Source: Virgibacillus_O sediminis
GTDB lineage: Bacteria > Bacillota > Bacilli > Bacillales > Amphibacillaceae
Reading direction: 5' to 3'
Assembly: GCF_042643265.1 (NCBI RefSeq)
Contig: NZ_JBHRRZ010000016.1
Span: 62,001 to 126,000 of the forward strand
Length of the DNA: 64,000 bases
Made by a program: the position numbers and the translations under genes. How positions within the stretch are numbered: position 1 is the first letter of the stretch; each line of letters opens with the position of its first letter. A model generated the notes under the pieces. It was not told the DNA's origin. It did not search any database and saw nothing but the letters and a program-made list of their open reading frames with translations. Positions 59,473-64,000 of the stretch are shown here, in pieces.

Positions 59473-60324
59473 ATGACACTTTTTGAGAAGGCGCCGGCCA
59501 AAATTAATCTGTCTTTGGATGTATTGGATAAACGGAACGATGGTTATCATAATGTGGAAATGATTATGACAACCATTGATTTGGCTGATCGGATAGAACT
59601 GAGGCCATTGGAGAAAGACCGAGTGAAAGTGGCTTTGGAAAGTAGATATGTTCCCAGTGATGAAAGAAACCTGGCATACAGAGCAGCAGCTCTTTTCAAA
59701 AAAGAATACAACATCAAGAAAGGTGTCCATATCCAAGTGGAAAAATGCATACCCGTTGCAGCCGGGCTGGGCGGCGGAAGTACAGATGCCGCTGCCGTAC
59801 TAAGAGGCTTGAACAAGATGTGGAAAATGGACATTCCTATTGATGAGCTGTCTGATCTTGGGGCGGAGCTTGGATCAGATGTCCCATTCTGTGTCCACGG
59901 CCAGACTGCGATTGCCAGAGGGAAGGGAGAAGTCATTGAGAGATTGAATCCCCCGCCTCCCTGCTGGGTGGTTTTGGCAAAACCGAATATTGGCGTGTCG
60001 ACCCGAACTATTTTTCAGAGGGTTAAGCCCGGAAAACTACCGCATCCGGACACGGCCGAACTGCTAACGGCATTGAAGAATGGAGACTTTAATCGAATGT
60101 GTTCCCACCTTGGAAACTCCTTGGAAGACATCACCTTTTCCGTGCATCCAGAAGTTGAGCGGATTAAGGAAAAAATGAGACAAGCAGGGGCTGAAGGTGT
60201 ATTGATGAGCGGGAGCGGCCCCACTGTATACGGCCTGGTTCAGCATGAGAGTAAGGCGCAACGCATTTATAACAGTATGCAGGGTTTCTGCCATGAAGTA
60301 TATTTAGTGAGATTATTGGGCTAG
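59473..60324 (+). CDS. ispE: 4-diphosphocytidyl-2-C-methyl-D-erythritol kinase
   Basis: From ATG 59473, nine bases after AAGAGG, the GHMP kinase has 283 residues. The N-terminal FEKAPAKINLSLDVL, the ATP-binding PVAAGLGGGSTDAAA and the C-terminal GVLMSGSGPTVYGL are the three GHMP motifs. It catalyses the fourth step of the non-mevalonate isoprenoid pathway. The order sspF-ispE-purR is conserved. Confidence 0.97.
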   Translation: MTLFEKAPAKINLSLDVLDKRNDGYHNVEMIMTTIDLADRIELRPLEKDRVKVALESRYVPSDERNLAYRAAALFKKEYNIKKGVHIQVEKCIPVAAGLGGGSTDAAAVLRGLNKMWKMDIPIDELSDLGAELGSDVPFCVHGQTAIARGKGEVIERLNPPPPCWVVLAKPNIGVSTRTIFQRVKPGKLPHPDTAELLTALKNGDFNRMCSHLGNSLEDITFSVHPEVERIKEKMRQAGAEGVLMSGSGPTVYGLVQHESKAQRIYNSMQGFCHEVYLVRLLG

Positions 60325-60389
60325 ATGTTGCTTAAATACGTATAAAGATGGTATATTTATATGTAAATATTCGGTTTTGAGGTGTGTAC

Positions 60390-61208
60390 ATGAAAAGGAG
60401 CCATCGACTTGTTGCATTAACCAACTTCTTTTTGGAAAATCCGAGGGAACATCGACAACTGCCTTATTTTGCGGAGATTTATGGCTCATCCAAGTCTTCG
60501 CTAAGTGAAGATTTGGATATTATTGACAATGTCTTCCAGCAAGAAGGACTGGGTTATCTTGCCCGGACGTCGGGTGCTGCTGGCGGAGTTAGATATATTC
60601 CCGAATTTTCCATGGAGAAAAGTGTTCCATATATAAATGATTTATGCAGGAAGCTGGAAGACCCTGCCAGGATTCTTCCGGGAGGGTATCTATATATGAG
60701 TGATATTCTTGGTGATCCCCGGGAAACAAGGGAAATCGGCCGTGTCTTTGCTTCTCGGTTTTCAAACCTGGACATCGATGTGGTAGTAACAGTCGCCACA
60801 AAAGGGATACCATTGGCATATGCCGTTGCCTCCTTCCTCGGGGTGCCGGTCGTTATTGTGCGAAGGGATCCTAAGGTAACGGAAGGTTCATCTGTGAGCA
60901 TCAATTACGTCTCCGGGTCTTCGAGGAAAATCCAGACAATGGTCCTGCCCAAACGCAGTCTGCCGGAAGGATCCAATGTCTGCATCATTGATGACTTCAT
61001 GAAAGCAGGGGGTACAGTGACGGGGATGGTCAGTCTTCTCGAGGAATTCCAAGCAAATGTCAGAGCAATCGGGGTCTTGGCAGAGGCCGATGACGAGGAA
61101 GATGAAAGAATGGTCGAGGAATACACGTCCCTGGTCAAAATCAGCAATGTAGACATCAAACAAAACTACATAGAGGTCCATCCGGGCAATTTTACAGAGG
61201 AAAGGTGA
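60390..61208 (+). CDS. purR: Purine operon repressor PurR
   Basis: From ATG 60390, seven bases after GAGGTG, the protein has 272 residues. The N-terminal winged helix (about 1-75) binds PurBox DNA. The phosphoribosyltransferase-like domain has the PRPP-binding loop VCIIDDFMKAGGT. PRPP releases the repressor. TVATKGIPLAYAVASFLGVPVVIVRRD is typical. In B. subtilis yabJ follows, but here spoVG comes next. Confidence 0.96.
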   Translation: MKRSHRLVALTNFFLENPREHRQLPYFAEIYGSSKSSLSEDLDIIDNVFQQEGLGYLARTSGAAGGVRYIPEFSMEKSVPYINDLCRKLEDPARILPGGYLYMSDILGDPRETREIGRVFASRFSNLDIDVVVTVATKGIPLAYAVASFLGVPVVIVRRDPKVTEGSSVSINYVSGSSRKIQTMVLPKRSLPEGSNVCIIDDFMKAGGTVTGMVSLLEEFQANVRAIGVLAEADDEEDERMVEEYTSLVKISNVDIKQNYIEVHPGNFTEER

Positions 61209-61315
61209 GAGCCTCTTACCTTTTCCCGGCTTTGGAAAGAATAGCAGGGGATTAGCGCTTTTCGTAAGGGGATAAAAAATCTCTTGAAGAAATATTTAAA
61301 TTTTTTCTGATTCAG

Positions 61316-61343
61316 GCAGGAATTCTTATCCAGGGCGTTGAAC
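61316..61343 (+). promoter_or_regulatory. Candidate sigma-H promoter of spoVG
   Basis: GCAGGAATT (61316-61324) and GAAC (61340-61343) 15 bases later resemble the B. subtilis spoVG sigma-H promoter (GCAGGATTT, GAAT). Confidence 0.5.
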
Positions 61344-61382
61344 TATTTATGTAGTTCAAAAGGGAAAAGGTGGTGAAACATC

Positions 61383-61670
61383 ATGGAAGTAACAGATGTA
61401 AGATTACGCCGCGTCAACACAGAGGGCAGAATGCGGGCAATTGCTTCAATTACGTTGGACGAAGAATTTGTAGTCCACGATATCCGTGTAATTGATGGGA
61501 ATAACGGATTGTTTGTGGCCATGCCATCAAAGCGTACCCCTGATGGAGAGTTCAGGGACATTGCACATCCAATCAATTCCGGCACCCGTGGTAAAATTCA
61601 GGATGCAGTCTTGGAGGAGTATCATCGTGCCGGAGCGGATGTAGAATACGAGGAAGCCGGTGCTTCCTAA
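61383..61670 (+). CDS. spoVG: Septation/RNA-binding regulator SpoVG
   Basis: The 95-residue protein begins MEVTDVRLRRVNTEGRMRAI and holds the conserved VHDIRVIDGNNGLFVAMPSKR and RDIAHPINS. SpoVG binds nucleic acid and affects septation, sporulation and many other genes. AAAGGTGGTG precedes the ATG. In Bacillus it is driven by sigma-H and repressed by AbrB, both consistent with this window. Confidence 0.97.
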   Translation: MEVTDVRLRRVNTEGRMRAIASITLDEEFVVHDIRVIDGNNGLFVAMPSKRTPDGEFRDIAHPINSGTRGKIQDAVLEEYHRAGADVEYEEAGAS

Positions 61671-61684
61671 AATCATGATCAACA

Positions 61685-61723
61685 AAGGAGTCTAATCTTC
61701 AATAGGTTAGTCTTCTTTTTTTT
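61685..61723 (+). terminator. Terminator after spoVG
   Basis: Thirteen-base arms with one mismatch and two G-T pairs (61685-61697 and 61704-61716), followed by a T run. The rest of the gap to 61877 shows no feature. Confidence 0.6.
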
Positions 61724-61877
61724 GGGCATGGGCAGATGGAAAGCGCTGCCGCCGGGGTGTAGTTCAAGCCCTTGAATTACTGCCTGAAGTACGGCTCTGC
61801 AGGCTGCTTCCTGTTGAAATAAGGAAGGTTTTACGATATATTACTAATGGATAAATAGAAATATTGGAGGTTTCCTT

Positions 61878-63257
61878 ATGGCTAAGCGATATGCTGTCAT
61901 TTTGGCGGCAGGGCAAGGAACAAGAATGAAATCCAAATTATATAAAGTGCTTCATCCTGTGGCTGGCCGTCCAATGGTGCAGCATGTGCTTGATCAGGTG
62001 AAGGCTGTGGATCTTGATAAAGCTGTAACCATTGTGGGCTTCGGCGCAGAAAAAGTGATGGAGTATATAGGAGACGCCAGTGATACAGCTGTTCAGGAAG
62101 AGCAGCTTGGAACGGGCCATGCGGTGATGCAAGCTGCGCCTCTTTTGGAAGATAAAGAGGGAACTACAATCGTTGTATGCGGTGATACTCCGTTAATTAC
62201 CAAAGAAACATATCAAGCACTTTTCGAACAGCATGAAAAGGAAAATGCCAGTGCCACCATTCTGACCGCAAAAGCGGAAGATCCATCAGGGTATGGCAGG
62301 GTGATCCGCAACAAAGCAAATGAAGTGGAGCGGATTGTGGAACATAAGGACGCTGATGAGAGTGAACTGTTGGTCAAGGAAATCAATACAGGTACATATT
62401 GCTTTGATAATAAGGCACTATTCCAAGCCTTGAAAGAAGTATCCAATGATAATGCACAAGGTGAGTATTATCTGCCGGATGTAATTGAAATCCTTCGCAG
62501 TAATGGAGGGAAGGTCTCGGCCTCCATCACCCCTGATTTTGAAGAAACGTTGGGTGTCAATGACCGTGTGGCGCTTGCGCAGGCGGAAAAGCTAATGAAA
62601 AAGCGAATCAATGAAAAGCACTTGCGTAATGGTGTGGCTATTATTGACCCCGATCACACGTACATTGAACCGGACGTCATTATTGAGGCGGATGCCATCG
62701 TTGAACCGGGAAGCATTATCAAGGGAAATACGACAATAAAGGCCAATGCAGTTATCGGTCCGAACAGTGAAATCTCAAACTGCTATATCGGCGAAGACAC
62801 CGTCGTCAAACAAAGCGTGGCTACCGACAGCAAGCTTGGAGATCGTGTCAAGGTAGGCCCATTTGCCCATATACGCCCTGAGTCTACTGTCGGAAATGAT
62901 GCAAAGCTGGGCAATTTTGTGGAAATAAAGAAGACAGAGCTTGGTGATCATAGTAAGGTTTCCCATCTAAGCTACATTGGAGATGCAGATGTTGGAAATA
63001 ATGTAAACATCGGCTGCGGAACCATTACCGTCAATTACGACGGGGCCAATAAATTCCTTACTACCATTGAGGATGATGCATTCATTGGATGCAACTCCAA
63101 TCTAATAGCTCCTGTTACTGTTGGAAAAGGTTCTTATGTCGCCGCCGGGTCTACCATTACCGAGGATGTACCTGCAGATGCCTTATCAGTAGCAAGAGCA
63201 AGGCAATCCAACAAAGAGGGCTATGCTTCGAAACTAAAAAACAGACAAAATAATTAA
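61878..63257 (+). CDS. glmU: Bifunctional GlcNAc-1-phosphate uridyltransferase / glucosamine-1-phosphate acetyltransferase
   Basis: The 459-residue enzyme makes UDP-GlcNAc. The N-terminal pyrophosphorylase domain has LAAGQGTRMKSKLYKVLHPVAGRPM and CGDTPLI. The C-terminal left-handed beta-helix (about 250-440) carries the acetyltransferase site with GCGTITVNYDG and IGCNSNLIAPV. The order spoVG-glmU-prs matches B. subtilis. Start ATG after TTGGAGGT. Confidence 0.98.
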   Translation: MAKRYAVILAAGQGTRMKSKLYKVLHPVAGRPMVQHVLDQVKAVDLDKAVTIVGFGAEKVMEYIGDASDTAVQEEQLGTGHAVMQAAPLLEDKEGTTIVVCGDTPLITKETYQALFEQHEKENASATILTAKAEDPSGYGRVIRNKANEVERIVEHKDADESELLVKEINTGTYCFDNKALFQALKEVSNDNAQGEYYLPDVIEILRSNGGKVSASITPDFEETLGVNDRVALAQAEKLMKKRINEKHLRNGVAIIDPDHTYIEPDVIIEADAIVEPGSIIKGNTTIKANAVIGPNSEISNCYIGEDTVVKQSVATDSKLGDRVKVGPFAHIRPESTVGNDAKLGNFVEIKKTELGDHSKVSHLSYIGDADVGNNVNIGCGTITVNYDGANKFLTTIEDDAFIGCNSNLIAPVTVGKGSYVAAGSTITEDVPADALSVARARQSNKEGYASKLKNRQNN

Positions 63258-63272
63258 CGGAGGGTTTATTCC

Positions 63273-64000
63273 ATGGCGTCCAGCTATAAAGATCAGTCTC
63301 TAAAAGTATTTACATTGAATTCAAATCCCAAGCTTGCGGAAGAAATTGCTGAGCATATCGGGACCACGCTTGGTAAATGTACTGTTTCACGCTTCAGTGA
63401 TGGAGAGATCCAAATCAATATTGAAGAAAGCATCCGTGGGTGTGATGTGTATGTTGTTCAGTCTACCAGCTCTCCGGTCAACGAGCACCTCATGGAGCTG
63501 CTAATTATGATTGATGCTTTAAAACGGGCATCCGCCAAATCCATTAATATCGTGATGCCTTACTATGGATATGCCAGACAGGACAGAAAAGCACGTTCAC
63601 GTGAGCCTATTGCCGCCAAGCTTGTGGCAGATCTTCTGGAGACAGCTGGTGCAGGCCGGGTGATTACCTTGGATCTCCATGCTCCGCAGATTCAAGGATT
63701 CTTCGGGATTCCGATCGATCATCTGCAAGGTGTACCAATCCTATCCGATTATTTTGAAGAGAAGAATCTGGACGACATTGTCATTGTTTCCCCTGACCAC
63801 GGCGGTGTAACAAGGGCCCGTAAGATGGCAGACCGCCTGAAGGCCCCAATCGGGATCATTGATAAAAGAAGGCCGCGCCCGAATGTATCGGAAGTAATGA
63901 ATATTATCGGAAGCATTGAAGGTAAGACAGCCATCCTGGTAGATGATATCATAGATACTGCGGGGACTATCACCTTGGCTGCAGATGCATTGATCGAACA
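63273..64000 (+). CDS. prs: Ribose-phosphate pyrophosphokinase (PRPP synthetase), N-terminal part
   Basis: The first 242 codons are present; the gene runs off the right edge. MASSYKDQSLKVFTLNSNPKL, then FSDGEIQINIEESIRG, YYGYARQDRKARSREP, LDLHAPQIQGFFGIP and the PRPP loop VDDIIDTAGT are diagnostic. It makes PRPP from ribose 5-phosphate and ATP, feeding purine, pyrimidine and histidine synthesis and providing the signal for PurR. CGGAGGG precedes the ATG; it is 15 bases after glmU. Confidence 0.97.
   Translation, partial: MASSYKDQSLKVFTLNSNPKLAEEIAEHIGTTLGKCTVSRFSDGEIQINIEESIRGCDVYVVQSTSSPVNEHLMELLIMIDALKRASAKSINIVMPYYGYARQDRKARSREPIAAKLVADLLETAGAGRVITLDLHAPQIQGFFGIPIDHLQGVPILSDYFEEKNLDDIVIVSPDHGGVTRARKMADRLKAPIGIIDKRRPRPNVSEVMNIIGSIEGKTAILVDDIIDTAGTITLAADALIE

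Overview
The window is a replication-origin region of a low-to-moderate G+C, spore-forming member of the Bacillaceae. Gene order follows the Bacillus subtilis origin closely: rsmG-mnmG-mnmE-jag-yidC-rnpA-rpmH on the minus strand, oriC, then dnaA-dnaN-yaaA-recF-remB-gyrB-gyrA and on through guaB, dacA, pdxST, serS, dnaX, recR, tmk, holB, metG, veg, ispE, purR, spoVG, glmU and prs on the plus strand. Sporulation genes (bofA, csfB, yabG, sspF, yaaH, spoVG, abrB) show an endospore former. Acidic proteins and the local gene content suggest a halotolerant relative such as Oceanobacillus, Virgibacillus, Lentibacillus or Halobacillus, but the genus cannot be fixed from the sequence alone.

Region 1-6640 (minus strand): tRNA-modification genes mnmG and mnmE, two small lineage-type genes, then jag, yidC, rnpA and rpmH. 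A 38-bp perfect palindrome made of two head-to-head DnaA boxes lies just downstream of mnmE's start. Region 6640-8862: bipartite oriC around dnaA, with a DnaA-box cluster and dnaA promoter upstream, and DnaA boxes, a DnaA-trio tract and an AT-rich unwinding segment between dnaA and dnaN. Region 8863-16486: replication, repair and topoisomerase genes.

Region 16600-28250: a degenerate HD-GYP protein and a D-aspartate-ligase-like ATP-grasp enzyme stand where B. subtilis has rRNA genes. Then come yaaC, guaB, dacA, pdxS-pdxT, a T-box-controlled serS, tRNA-Ser and a T-box-controlled proC with a small zinc-ribbon membrane protein. Region 28400-38480: dck-dgk, tRNA-Arg, then a block absent from this place in B. 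subtilis (orphan holin, acetyl-CoA ligase, C92-type peptidase, hmp/nsrR, PfpI-family stress protein), followed by yaaH, yaaI and tadA.

Region 38500-50120: SRP RNA, dnaX-ebfC-recR-yaaL, bofA, csfB, yaaO-tmk-darA-yaaR-holB-ricT-yabA-trmN-yazA-rsmI. Region 50500-64000: abrB, metG, tatD, yabE, rnmV, rsmA, yabG, veg, sspF, ispE, purR, spoVG, glmU and the start of prs. No rRNA genes, CRISPR arrays, insertion sequences or complete prophage are visible. An intergenic repeat family occurs at least twice (about 33270 and 53110). Functional names rest on recognised motifs and remembered homologues; no database search was run.
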